Positions 9,904 through 20,229 of a stretch of 45,053 nt of DNA are shown piece by piece; the stretch's first letter is position 1, and the number at the start of each line of letters is the position of its first letter. The notes under the pieces were generated by a model that ran no database searches, had not been told where the DNA came from, and saw nothing but the letters and a program-made list of their open reading frames with translations. The DNA comes from Fonticula-like sp. SCN 57-25. Lineage: Eukaryota > Nucleariida > Rotosphaerida. The translations under genes were made by a program, and so were the position numbers. The DNA lies in contig MEDX01000023.1 in NCBI GenBank assembly GCA_001724245.1, forward strand, positions 1 through 45,053, given 5' to 3'.

Positions 9904-10951
9904 TTAAGCATGGCCGATGGGCACTGACGATGGCGTGGACGCTGCCGACGTCGATGACGGCACCACCGCGGCAGCCATTGCGCCGCTTGCCTGTGTCTGC
10001 ATGACGCGCGCGCTAACGCGCTTGCAAATGTCTGCGATGACCGGGTTCGTGTCGGGCTCGAGCTCGTGCATGATCGAGTATGCGTTGAGGATGTCTTGCG
10101 TCACCTCGAGGATTTCATTGACGTCCACGTTGAGTTCTGCAAACCACTGCGCGACGGTCTCCACCTGCGCTTCGTTATCGTCGCGCATAGTGACTGCAAT
10201 GTAGATTGCCGCGAGGCTCACGAGGAACGGGGGGTAGAGCAGCGACGCGTCGGTGCGCAGCGAGTCGTTGACGACGCTCCATGCAGTCTGTAAAAGATGC
10301 GGCGCGTTGAGGTCGTGGAGGTACTGCGTTAGCGGCCGGTATGGATGGTAAACAATTAAGTAGCAGTCGAGATCTTCGAGAAGGTACAGCTCGCATTCCA
10401 GGATGTCGCGCTCCGTGTACTGGTAGTCCTTGATGGGCGTCTCGGCGATCGCGGCTTTGGTCTTGTCGAGAATCGTGCGAGCGACCTGGGCGCACTCTTC
10501 TACCTTGCACGCAAGGTAGAGACATGTCGGTGCAACTAGAAGCGGATCAACCTCTAGCATCGTATTCCTGTAGTGATGTGAGCAAATCGCTGCAGAAAAA
10601 AGGGGCCCGCGTACTTTACATAAAAGCGTTTAAAGTAAACGACGGCAGTTGCCACTACTTGCTGCCGCACCTGATGCTGCCGCGCTTGCCCAATCATTTG
10701 AATAACTACGCAGTATATTTGTTAGCGCTCGTGTATTGAAGAAGTGCAGCAGTGCCGTACGGCGGACGCAAAACAGCTTGTAGCGCTGCACCTCTTGCGC
10801 CGTCAAATAATGGTAATTCAACGCATCATTTTCGCGAATTGTTCTCCGGTCAACCAACCAGTGGTTACTGCACTCAAGTCAGCTCGCGCAGTCCAGAAAA
10901 AGGGCAAACAGTCGCGTACCAATGCGACGAAAGCCAAAAGTTGGCCGCCAT
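9904..10951 (-). CDS. CCNC: Cyclin C (Mediator kinase module)
   Basis: Partner of CDK8 in the Mediator kinase module in other eukaryotes. Four exons, 10951-10920, 10867-10761, 10705-10615 and 10567-9904, encode 297 residues. The N-terminus MAANFWLSSHCNHW is the family signature and required finding a 32-nt first exon. The cyclin box follows with RQQVVATAVVYFKRFY and VDPLLVAPTCLYLACKVEE; the second box has LECELYLLEDLDCYLIVYHPYRPL and WFAELNVDVNEILEV. A Ser/Thr/Ala-rich tail is extra. All three introns have GTACG donors and CTAAC- or CTCAC-like branch sites. It is divergent from the 4-TM gene; a TTTCCCGC site (11010-11017) lies in the shared promoter. Confidence 0.96.
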
Positions 10952-11036
10952 GCCCGCAGCGGCGCAATCAGATAGGAAGGATCACGTGGCCGTTGTTGAA
11001 ACGGCATCTTTTCCCGCCACCAGGAACCAAACGGCC

Positions 11037-11517
11037 ATGCTCGCGCGGTATCGGGGCTACGCCCTCGAGATCAACACGGCGATCGAGACGCCGATGATGC
11101 TGTTGGCGTTTCTTGCGCCTCGTTTTCTTTTCTGCTTTCTCCCGGCTGATATGACGCTGCCGGCGTACCTGTACGGGGCTGCCATCGCTGCCGTGGCGGC
11201 GACGTCCGCGTCGGCCATCGGTGCGCACTCGTATTCTGTTTACTTTGCTAACGTCTGCGCGTCAAATAGCGTCGGGTGACGAGACTGCGCGTCGCGTTGC
11301 TGCGCGTGGCGTCGTGGCGTATCATATCATGATCATGGTTGTGGCCTTTCTCTGCCTCTTTTCCGGCGCCCGCTTGGTGCTCCCGTCGCCGTACGACACG
11401 TTCGAGTGGCGCGTGGCGCAGGTGGCCGCCGTGTGTGGGGCGCATATTCCCTTGTCATATCTGTTGCTTTCCTACTCCTTTTACGGTGACTACGTTCCCA
11501 AGGGTAAGCGCTCGTGA
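11037..11517 (+). CDS. Small 4-TM membrane protein of unknown function
   Basis: Two exons (11037-11220, 11270-11517) give 143 residues. Hydrophobic helices are MLLAFLAPRFLFCFL, AYLYGAAIAAVAATSASAI, HIMIMVVAFLCLFSGA and GAHIPLSYLLLSYSFYG; the tail PKGKRS is basic. The splice junction (donor GTGCG, CTAAC branch, TAG acceptor) joins the two frames cleanly. I do not recognise the family. An in-frame ATG at 10950 would overlap the divergent cyclin C start, so 11037 is preferred. The ORF and its intron are well supported; the function is not. Confidence 0.65.
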
Positions 11518-12106
11518 GCGCGCCCTCCAATGATTGTATTGTATTGTCAAGCGAATCGACTAGCTTGTAACCTACTTGTGGTGTAAGCGGGTTTGAATAA
11601 CAGTTTTACTTTAGTTCTTCTTGTGCGCATAATTATATCTGTATAGGTAAGTGAATTCGGCGAGGGTTTCGTCGCTTGCACTGATCAAAAATACACTGTT
11701 TTGCAACGTTCGAGATGAAAAATATATCGTATGACACTGTTCCTTCTCCTAGCGCATTCCAATGTTTACCTCTAGCCCCGCCCCTCGCCCCGTCTCCTTG
11801 AATAGATACATTGTTAACTGCGTCTACTGCTGCTAGCCAAGCTGCTTTCTCGACTATTTTTGAAAGTTTGAATCAGCCAATCAGACGCGCCCGATCCGAT
11901 TTATTGTGTATGGCACCACCGTTATGGGCCAATGGTATCAACATATCCACGTGGCCGCATCGCTGGCGTTCAGAGTTGCCAGGTGGGCTGACGGTGGGCT
12001 GTTCTGTTGACGCGGGGCTTGTTGTTGCGCGCACCGCACACGGAGTGCTCGCTGGTTTTCCTCCTCTGTAGACACCGCCCCTTGCTTTTTGTTGTCGCTT
12101 CTTGTC
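11518..12106. other. 589-bp spacer with GC box and CCAAT boxes
   Basis: The longest gap in the window. The first 250 bp are AT-rich 3' flank. A GC box CCCCGCCCC lies at 11776-11784, a full NF-Y type CCAATCAG at 11877-11884 and a second CCAAT at 11929-11933, all upstream of INSIG. No ORF or RNA gene was recognised. Confidence 0.5.
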
Positions 12107-12814
12107 ATGTCGCCCGGCGCTACCGACGCGTCAGTGATGAATTTTACCGCGCTCGACTACAGCGCGTCGTCGTCGCCTCGGCGGTCGCATGGCGGCTCCG
12201 ACGCGTTCCAGTCTGCGTCGGTAAAGCTGGCGAGCGCGGTTTTGCTTCTCATGACGATGGGAGCTGTTCTCTCGACGATGTTTGCGCTTCTCCTTTCACA
12301 GTACAAGGTGACTGTTAACCCGCTGATGGCGGCGATCCCGCCGTGGGTGCCGCTCGTGTGTGGCCTGAGCGCGGTCCTGGTTGGTTACGCGTACCCGTTT
12401 GTTGACGCGCTCGTGCTCGGCCGGCCGCTGCGCTCAGACATGATCCCCGGCTGGCCGGCGGTCATCCGCGCGATCGGCGTCTTTTTGGGCGTTAGCTACG
12501 GCGCTTCAAAGCTGTCGTACGCGTTTTCCGTGCAGCTCGCGTTCGCCACGGCGGTCGTCGCCGTCGGCCTGTGGTACTTTTTTGACAAGACGTCGCACGG
12601 GTTTCTGCTCAGCTTTATCGTCGCCGTTGCCGGGACGGTGTGCGTGCGCCTCTTTGTGTCGTCGGGCTCCTATGGGTTCGTCAAGGCCGACTTTTTGGGT
12701 GTCCGGTCGTGGATCCCGTGCATCTTTTTCGCAGCCGGCGTCGTCTTTGGGGCGACAGGGAGGAGGCTGGCAGTATACCAAGGGCTTCACTTTGGAACAA
12801 AGCTGAAGCAGTAG
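12107..12814 (+). CDS. INSIG: INSIG homologue (insulin-induced gene family, ER sterol sensor partner)
   Basis: In animals and fungi INSIG retains SCAP or HMG-CoA reductase in the ER in response to sterols. The single exon encodes 235 residues with about six hydrophobic segments. Diagnostic blocks occur in family order: PPWVPLVCGLSAVLVGYAYP, GWPAVIRAIGVFLGVSYGASKL, LWYFFDKTSHGF and the highly conserved LGVRSWIPCIFFAAGV followed by GATGRRLA. The first 45 residues are Ser-rich and unlike other members. The first ATG after the CCAAT region is used. Neighbours do not hint at a pathway; lipin and a TLC protein, also lipid-related, lie within 12 kb. Confidence 0.92.
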   Translation: MSPGATDASVMNFTALDYSASSSPRRSHGGSDAFQSASVKLASAVLLLMTMGAVLSTMFALLLSQYKVTVNPLMAAIPPWVPLVCGLSAVLVGYAYPFVDALVLGRPLRSDMIPGWPAVIRAIGVFLGVSYGASKLSYAFSVQLAFATAVVAVGLWYFFDKTSHGFLLSFIVAVAGTVCVRLFVSSGSYGFVKADFLGVRSWIPCIFFAAGVVFGATGRRLAVYQGLHFGTKLKQ

Positions 12815-12959
12815 CCCGCCAACTTTTGCACAGGCCGCTTCGTATATGTTTGTGTACAATTGCATTTTTGTTAGCATCGATCTAGATAGTGCGTGTATGT
12901 TACATTGAGATATGATACATGAATAGGATACAGTAAACATAATATACATATATCATACA

Positions 12960-15697
12960 TTACAGCTCGGTAATCGTGTCGGCAAACTCGGCCCGCAGAA
13001 TGTGAAGCGTGCGCATTGTGAGCGCCACCATGTACCTCGATCGCCGCTGGTCGTCGAGCGCGCGGCTCAGCTCTGGCCGGCCAAAGAGGGCGAGCACACG
13101 GCGCTGGTCCTCTACCTGTCCCTTGGCAGCCAAGTGCACTGTAAAAATATTTAGAACACAATGAGCAGTAAGAAATTAGCGCGTACGTGCGACGATCTCG
13201 AGTGCCGCTGGCTCGTAGAGGCACTCGACATGCGGGCTCGCCGCGCTGCCCATCTGCACGGCCAGTCGCACGTACTCTAAACAGGCGCTCACCTGTACAT
13301 TCTGGCACAGCAGCGCAGCATAAAGAAACTCTAAAGAAAAGTTAGCGCGTGATTCCTATCGTATATAAGCGCACCGTTCAAATGATCGCAGCACGAAATC
13401 ATGAGGTGCCACACGACAAAGCGCGGCGCTTCGGGCCGCAGCTGCCTCGCGGCATTTCCCGACGTGTCAACCGGTTTCTCGGGCCCGCCCAGCAACGGGA
13501 TCCGATCCTGCCAGAGGACGCGCTCGGGCAAGTCCGACTGAAGCAGGTTGGCGAGCGACTCGCGGTACTCGCGCGCCCAGAACGACAGGAAAGCGCGCAG
13601 GAGAATGACGTTTGAACGCTCGCGCTCGCGCAGCCACTCGTCCACAAGGTGCCTGCACAGCAACGCCGCCACGCGGCCGTACGAAATAAGCGCGCGGGAC
13701 GCGTCCGGGGCGGGCCACGCGGACTTTACATCCTGCGGCACCTTGGCCGGCAGCTCGCTCGCGTCGAGCAGCAGCATATAGAGCGGCGCCACCATTGGGT
13801 ACAGGCCGTTGACGCACTCTGTCGGCGTCATCGAAAAGGGATGCGGAGCCACTGACGGCGTCTTGGCAGCGCCCTTGTCGTCCACGTAACCTCGAACGGC
13901 GACGGCGACAAAAAGCTGAAAGAGAACAAGCGCGTCGGTCGCGCTGAGGGACTCGACGAGGGGGAGGAGAGCCGCGCTACTTGCTTCCAGGTCGTCGGCC
14001 GCGGCGATGCGCAATGTAATATCGCGGGCAGTTGCGGCCAAGGCGCGCACGGCCGCAAGGTCGTTGACGATCGGCGAGCCGCCGGGCGCCGCAGTCTTTC
14101 CATGCATCGCAGCCGACACTGTCGCGATTGTGTCGCGGGCCTGCGCAATCTGCCACGCGAGCGCGCCGACTTGAATGACGAGGCGCGCTTGCGCGACGTG
14201 TGCATCGGCGGCACCGCACCGCGCAAGGTGAGCGTCGACGGCGTCGGCAAAGCGCAAAGAGGCGTCGTCCGAAAGGACAGCGTGTACCGCGGCGGCCTGC
14301 GCGAGCACCTTGACTGGCAGCAGTCCAGACGACGCGTTCAGGCACCACATTGCATTCTCGGAAAGGACGCCATCGTCCATCTTTGACGGATCCAGGCGAC
14401 GCGCGGCAAAGTCGCATTGAAGCAGGCCGACGGCGGCCGACGCGTGGTTGCCCGACGACGACTCGTTGGCCGCTACGATGGAAAACATTTGGCGCGCAGA
14501 GGCAATCTCGCCGCGCGCCAAAAGGCGCGAAGCAGTCGCGAGCAAAAGGACGCCCGAGTCGGACGGAAGGAACGTCGGCGGAAGATTCGCGGCGGCGCTT
14601 TGAAGCGACACCGTGTCCTTGGCAGCGAGCACATCGCGGACGCGCAGCAGCATGTCGACACCTTTGGCGCTGCGCCGCTGTTCGCGACCGACGGCGCGGA
14701 CGCCCGCAAGGCCGGCAATTTCGTGCTCGAGATCCTTGTCGACGCTCCCGACAACGTCAAGCAAGTCGGGCTGCGCGCGAATCTTTGCCAGGGCGGGGAG
14801 GCCAAAGGCCGAAGCGCGGCCGGCCGGGCGGCGGAGGGCAATGCACGCGCGCAAACGGACAAACTGTGCGTCCGTCAGGCGCGGCGCAACGCGGTCACAC
14901 AGCGTGCATAAAAGCGCCACGGGGACGGACGAAAGCGAGGCGGCGTGGCAGAGCGCGTCCACATTGCTCTCGTCAGCGGCAGCCAGGGCGAGCTGGATGG
15001 GCGTTGGTGACGTTGGCGAGCCCGTGGCAAGCGCGACTATGCGCTCAAGTCCTTCGAGTGTGCGTCGTTGAGAGTCGGAGACCCGCATGTTTGAGCGTTG
15101 GAGGTCGGGCACGCGCGCTAGCAGCTGCTTTGCTTCATCCATTGCGTCGACGCGCACATAGTAGGAGGCCACCTCGATGAGCGTGGCGAAAGAAGCTGAC
15201 GCGCCGAGCGAGTCAAGGCAAGCAACAAGCTCATTGGCAACGTCGGAGAGCGACGTGAGGGGCTGGTTCCGCGGCGGGGCGCCGCTGATCTTGAGGTCGG
15301 CGAGGGGCATCGCGACGCGGACCCGCAAAAGGCCGCGGCATGCCCACACGGTTGATTCTAGCGTATTCTGCGCCGCAACGGCGCTCAACAAAAAGGGACG
15401 CAATGCCGGCGACAGTTCAAGTGCTTCTATCTCGTCATGCGACAAGCCGCACTGCATAATCACCCGGGCGCTGAGAGTGAGGAGTGAGCGCTCCCACTTT
15501 GTCGCCTCTGGCGTCGGCTGCTCGAGCAGGGTCCTGTACTGCGTCCTCTCTGTCATTTGCCGCACAAGATCCACCGCTGTAGACCTAGACGCCTCTGAGC
15601 GGTTGACATTCGCAGCCAAGACGTCCACTAGTGTGGGGTCCGCTAAAAGCTGGAAGAACTCGCTGGGCAGCTCCGCCGCCACCGCAGCAGCCTCCAT
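12960..15697 (-). CDS. INTS8: Integrator complex subunit 8-like protein
   Basis: Integrator cleaves nascent snRNA and attenuates pol II; INTS8 is a helical-repeat scaffold that recruits PP2A. Three exons (15697-13375, 13330-13187, 13138-12960) encode 881 residues, slightly shorter than animal INTS8 (995). The middle is Ala-rich helical repeat with little recognisable identity. The assignment rests on the C-terminus, which aligns through HLMISCCDHLN, ALLCQ, PAALEIVALHLAAKGQVED, LFGRPELS and the final basic DQRRSRYMVALTMRTLHIL, matching the order and spacing in INTS8. A tandem element AGATTGCAGTTTGC ends only 4 bases before the ATG. The annotation is solid as a large helical protein and likely, not certain, as INTS8. 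Confidence 0.7.
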
Positions 15698-15701
15698 CGC
15701 C

Positions 15702-15715
15702 GCAAACTGCAATCT
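15702..15715 (-). promoter_or_regulatory. Tandem AGATTGC-AGTTTGC element at the INTS8 start
   Basis: The 14-mer is identical to one at 36984-36997 upstream of the SMG5/6-like gene. It ends 4 bases before the INTS8 ATG, so it is either a core promoter/initiator element or a leader element. Confidence 0.55.
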
Positions 15716-15822
15716 AGTTTACGAAACCGGATTTTATTGACGCCATGTTTCTGTAAAAATTCCCATCTGATTATTCTCTGCGTGGTCGGGGCGAGGCTCG
15801 ACGCTGGTAGCGTGTGCCGGGA

Positions 15823-16777
15823 ATGATGTTAGAGTGCACGCGCGATGGGCTTGTGCACATTGCGCTTTGGACGGCGCTCTTTTTCGTTGTCCGCGTCGCA
15901 TTTGCCGGCCCGTTCACTCGCTGGGTTCTTCCCGTACGGCGCTCGCTGATCTCGCGTGGGCGGTTGCTGACAGTGCGTTTGTCGAGCAGCAGCTCGAGGG
16001 CGAAAAGTCGCTGCTATGGAGTAACACCGCCGTGAGCTATATCCACGCGGTTATTGTTGCCGTTGGCAGCAGCTACCTGTACGCGATCGGCTGCGCCGCG
16101 TCGAGATCGCTTACATCGCCGTTGCTAGATTCCTGAGAGAGCCTGCCTCGCGTGCCGATCTCATCTACACGCAGAGCGACGTCGCTCGCCATGTGCTTGC
16201 CCTCTCGACTGGTACGTTGCTTTTGTCTCGTTTGGATTTGTGCTGATCTTGGGTTTCAGGGTACTTTATCGCAGATACGTTCGACATGCTCCGCAACCGC
16301 CTCTACTTTAGGGTTCCCTCGATCTACCTCCACCACGGCATCGTGCGTTGCCCACACGCTTTATTTTCACTTGCTCATGGTGCTTTTCTCTAGATCCTCG
16401 CCACATTCGTGTCTGCATGCGCCGTGTGCCTGTTCCACCCCTACATGGTCGGCACGCTCCTCGTCGAGATCAACGGCGTGTTCCTCCACCAGCGCGGTCT
16501 CTGGAAGGAAGCCGGCCGCAACACGTCGTCTCTCCTCTACCGCATTAACCTCTTCTTCCTTTTCGCCACGTTTTTGCCGTTCCGCATGGGCGTCCACGCC
16601 TACCTCTTCTACCGCGTCATCATCGACTACTACGCCTTCCCGACGCTCTACTCTTTCGCGCTCGCATTCGGCGGCCTTCTCATCATGAACGTGTACAATA
16701 CCCACCTGCTGCGCGGCCTCTACCGCTCGGACATTGCAAAGCGCAGGCCCAAGGTGACTCCTACCAAGGCCGAGTAA
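15823..16777 (+). CDS. TLC-domain membrane protein (TLCD4/TMEM56-like)
   Basis: TLC (TRAM-LAG1-CLN8) proteins are ER or plasma-membrane lipid-handling proteins. Five exons, 15823-15933, 15990-16078, 16129-16211, 16260-16342 and 16394-16777, give 249 residues with about six membrane segments. Family features are SDVARHVLALSTGYFIADTF, YLHHGIILATFVSA (the paired histidines), LLVEINGVFLHQRGLW and RINLFFLFATFLPFR. The first acceptor is uncertain by one codon (15987 or 15990). It does not have the Lag1 signature of ceramide synthases, so a TLCD-type regulator is more likely than an enzyme. It is divergent from INTS8 with 125 bp between starts. Confidence 0.85.
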
Positions 16778-16991
16778 TGTAGACGGCCAATACTAAAAAA
16801 ATGGGGCATTTTGCCTTTCGTTGCCTATTTTTTGCGTCTTTTTTGATTAATACATAATTCCGTTTGTTTACCTTTTGAGCACGCTGTCCATGGCTCGCCA
16901 TTCGCACGCGCAAATTGCGGCGCTCTTTGCTTTGGTAAAGTATGTGGGATTCGGTGGCGGCGCTCAGCCAGCAACGTCACCTTCAAATTGA

Positions 16992-16999
16992 CCAATCAG
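16992..16999 (+). promoter_or_regulatory. CCAAT box (CCAATCAG)
   Basis: A full NF-Y consensus match, 46 bp before the Byr4-like ATG. A TTTGGCGGCG E2F-like site (17028-17037) lies between it and the ATG. Confidence 0.55.
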
Positions 17000-17044
17000 A
17001 TCGCTTCATCCGTCGTTGTTTTTTCCCTTTGGCGGCGGGGCGGC

Positions 17045-18396
17045 ATGGACGGCTCGTCGGGGTCAGCGATAGTATCGCTGGCTGTCGGCGTTGGCGCGGC
17101 CCTCTACTTGCTTTATTCTCGGGGAGTCGCAGGCGATGTTCATGCGCGCGATGGCCGAATGGAGCATCATCAGCGGTCGAGGGGAAAGGCGAGCAGCACA
17201 AGCAGCGTGGATTCTGTAACGTCGTCGTCTTCGTCCTCGGGATCATATAGGCAGTCGTCTGTGAATTCGGTTCGTTCATTCGTAAAGCGATAGTATTAGT
17301 ATTAACACATGTGTGCAGGTGGCGAGGCGGCAGCTCTTTACTGAAACGGAGGATGAAGACGTGCGAGCTTGGCGGGAGCGCAATTTGGTAATTAACGGTC
17401 GGCCTGTAGGATGAGGATTTTTTCGAAGATTTGTCGTTCCGCGGAGTCGATCCCGTTCTTCGCCTTGTTCGCCCGAATGACGACGTTAGCGGGTTTGTCT
17501 TTGTTGCTTTTGTCTTTGTTTTTATTGACATTTCCGCCTGTCAGGCTCGAAATTCTTGATGATGACTTTGATGAGCGCGCCCGCCGTCGCCTTCCTCACC
17601 GCGCCCCCCTCACGTCTACTCCGATCCCGTCCTCGCGCCCTGTCTCTCTTGCGCCGCAGTCGGCGCCGTCGCGCGTCCCGTCGCACTCTTCGACGCCCGG
17701 CAGCAACGGATCGCACCCGCTCACGCCCGTCCCGCAGCGTGTTCGCCCTGCCACCGGCGCGCAGACTGCCATGCGCGCCCCGAGCAGCGGCGCGTCCAAG
17801 ACGCCCGGGAAGCGGTCCGGCGGCCGCGGCCCCTTCCTTATCCGCAATTTGAACTCTACGATGACAGCAAAGGTGCTCGGCGAGATGACGTACAACCCCG
17901 AGTCGTGCTCGTGGGAGGGCAACGACGAGGCGGCGAGCATTTTTGACCAGCCTGCGCCGCGTGCGCGCCCCGCCCTCGTGTCGAACTTTGGCGGCGCGTC
18001 GAGGCCGCAGGTCGTGAACGGCATGGTGTACGACCCCAAGCAGCGGCTCTGGCTCGGCAACGAGGCCGAGGCGGACCCCTTCAAGGACATTGACGCCTTG
18101 CCCACATCAGAGGACGCCCAGTCTGGTCACTGTGCGTTGTTGTTTCTCTTGTGGCATTTGACTAATTTTCGATGTAGTGAGCGGCGGAACGGCGTTTACG
18201 GTGACGCCGGCAATGATGGAAAACTGGCGGCAATCAGAGGTGCAGCATAAGCGCCTGGTGGCAAACTGGCAGCAGTTCCAGAACCTCGACCACCTCGAGC
18301 ACCTCCACATGATTCGCGATGTACGCTTCTTTATTGTGTGTGGCTTGAATATTGACTTTCTGTGCGCCGTAGATCGCCTCCAAGCTTTCGTCATAG
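17045..18396 (+). CDS. Byr4/Bfa1-like mitotic-exit GAP scaffold with an N-terminal TM segment
   Basis: In yeasts Byr4/Bfa1 joins the Cdc16/Bub2 GAP to hold Spg1/Tem1 GTPase inactive at the spindle pole. Six exons, 17045-17269, 17319-17360, 17410-17492, 17545-18131, 18178-18320 and 18373-18396, give 367 residues. Two copies of the family repeat are seen: GEMTYNPESCSWEGND and NGMVYDPKQRLWLGNE, followed by DPFKDID and a C-terminus with MMENWRQSEVQHKRLVANW and a final IRDIA, as in Byr4. An acidic DEDDEDFFED lies near residue 85-95. Unusually the N-terminus, SAIVSLAVGVGAALYLLYSRG, looks like a transmembrane anchor followed by a Ser-rich linker. The second intron could be misread as a 22-nt intron; the 49-nt version with a GTGCG donor is preferred. 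Confidence 0.72.
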
Positions 18397-18716
18397 TCGA
18401 GTACATTTAGCTTTTATATTGTATATATTATGCCCATTATATCTGTTTTTCGTTTTAATAACCAAGGTTCTTTTTGCCATTCCACGGTTCCACTGTACCT
18501 GTTGCCGTATATATTACAGTTTCCATTATTGTGTTTCGATTCCCACGGTTGGCTTCTCGATTGTCGAGACGTTCGATTCCCGCCAGATTTCCAATCAGGG
18601 CACCAATCAAACGCATTCATCGTGCACGTGCACCACGCGGCCATGACGTTGGGCGACAACATCTGAGGCGGGCTGCGCCGCACTTGCACGCGTTCTCGTC
18701 CTTGGCGGTGCATACC
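18397..18716. other. 320-bp spacer with paired CCAAT boxes
   Basis: An AT-rich 3' flank is followed by CCAATCAG (18591-18598) and CCAATCAA (18603-18610), 12 bp apart, about 110 bp before the phosphatase ATG. TTCCCGCC at 18577-18584 resembles half of an E2F site. Nothing else was recognised. Confidence 0.5.
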
Positions 18717-20120
18717 ATGTCGCGGATCGGCACTATTGCGCTGGTTGCGGCGCTCGCCGTGCTGGCGAATGCGCAGTTTGAGCTCAAGTACCACATGGCG
18801 TCCAAGACGGCGTACTACCCGCTGCAGTCGTTTGAGGATCACACGCCGGCCCCTGCTGGCTGCACCCCGCGCCACGTGAACCTGGTGGCGCGCCACGGCA
18901 CGCGCAACCCTGGCGATGGCGATATCGAGTTCTTTGACGAGCTCGAGGCCAAGATTGCTTTCTATGCTGAGGACATCAACCCGGATCACGCTTGGATGCT
19001 GTCGTACCGCAACCCGTTCGAGATGGCCAACGAGGGCAAGCTCCTCCCGATCGGTCGCCAGGAGCACTACGAGATGGCGCAGCGTTTCAAGAAGGCTTAC
19101 CCGACCGTGTTCAACCACTCGTACGACAGCGACCGCTTTGCCTTCCGTGGCACCCAGGAGCAGCGGTACGCTCATTGCACAACTCTTGTTTCGCGTCGCT
19201 AATACCCCCTAGTGCTGGTCTGAGCGCGTCTTCGTTCGGCTTTGGTCTTTTCGAGGGCGAGGGCACGCTGGGCGAGTCCAAGTTTGAGCCCGTCTTTGTG
19301 CTGTCCGACACCACTGAGCAAGACAACATCCTCCAGTACTATGAGAACTGCGATCTGTACGTCGAGATGGTCGATAACAACGACACTGCCAACCTCGAGA
19401 CTGAGATCTACATGTCGATGATTCTGCCCGACATTGCCGCCGACCTGACCCGCGCGCTGACTGTGAACGGCGCGTGGCAGGTGACTGAGGACGAGGCGTT
19501 TGGCATCTACGCCGCGTGCCAGTTTGACGCCACCATCTTTGACAAGACTGACGAGTGGTGCAGCTTCTTTACCCAGCAGCAGATCGAGGACTTTGAGTAT
19601 GCCGAGGGTACGTTAAATAATTGTCGGCGCATTTTGGGTTTGGTGGCTGACTCATTTCGTAGATCTTGACGACTACTACACCAAGTCGTACCCCTACGAG
19701 ATCAACTACCGCATGACGTCCGAGCTCATCAAGGACGTTGTCTTTGCCATGCAGGACGCGCAGGCCAACGAGACGCCGCAGAAGGCCAGCCTTCGCTTTG
19801 CCCACTCGTCGACGGTCGTCCCGCTGTTTGCGGCGTTTGGCCTGTTCCGCGACGAGCCCCTGCTCCGCGCCGACTCGTCCGCGAGCGCCATTGCCGCCCG
19901 CCAGTTCAGGACGTCGATCCTGTCGCCCATGGGCACCAACTTTGCCTTTGTGCTGTACGACTGCGGCGAGGAGACGGACGCGCTCGTCAAGGTGCTCCAC
20001 AACGAGATGGAGATCACCGTCGCCGGCTGCAGCGACATCTACTGCCCGCTCCAGCAGTTTGTCAGCGCGTACGAGTCGTACGTGTCGGCCGACTTTGAGG
20101 AGGTTTGCGCGTTCCCTTAA
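18717..20120 (+). CDS. MINPP1: Secreted MINPP-type histidine phosphatase, HAE motif altered
   Basis: Multiple inositol-polyphosphate phosphatases dephosphorylate phytate and lower inositol phosphates in the ER, lysosome or outside the cell. Three exons (18717-19165, 19213-19607, 19663-20120) encode 433 residues. A signal peptide, MSRIGTIALVAALAVLANA, is clear. The catalytic RHGTRNP lies at residues 59-65, and GLSASSFGFGLFEG matches the family SAxAFxxGLF block. The C-terminal proton-donor motif, HAE in MINPP and HD in phytases, reads RFAHSST here (His 329, Ser 330, Ser 331), so the acidic residue is missing. The rest of the C-terminus (NFAFVLYDCG, cysteine pairs) is normal. Whether it is active is open. 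Confidence 0.9.
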
Positions 20121-20229
20121 GGAGTGCGAGGGAGATATGCGATGAAAATAAGGCATGAAATTGTACACGGTAGATATGGAAATAAAGAGAGAGAAAGCGA
20201 GCAAAAAGGAAATAGACTGAAATGCGTCG

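Noticed and set aside
10950-11036. Upstream in-frame ATG for the 4-TM gene
   Set aside because: It arises from CATG shared with the cyclin C start codon and would overlap that gene; the extra residues are polar and unlike a membrane protein start.
17382-17409. 22-nt intron in the Byr4-like gene
   Set aside because: Too short for splicing; an upstream GTGCG donor at 17361 gives a normal 49-nt intron with a branch-like TTAAC and an in-frame acidic exon.
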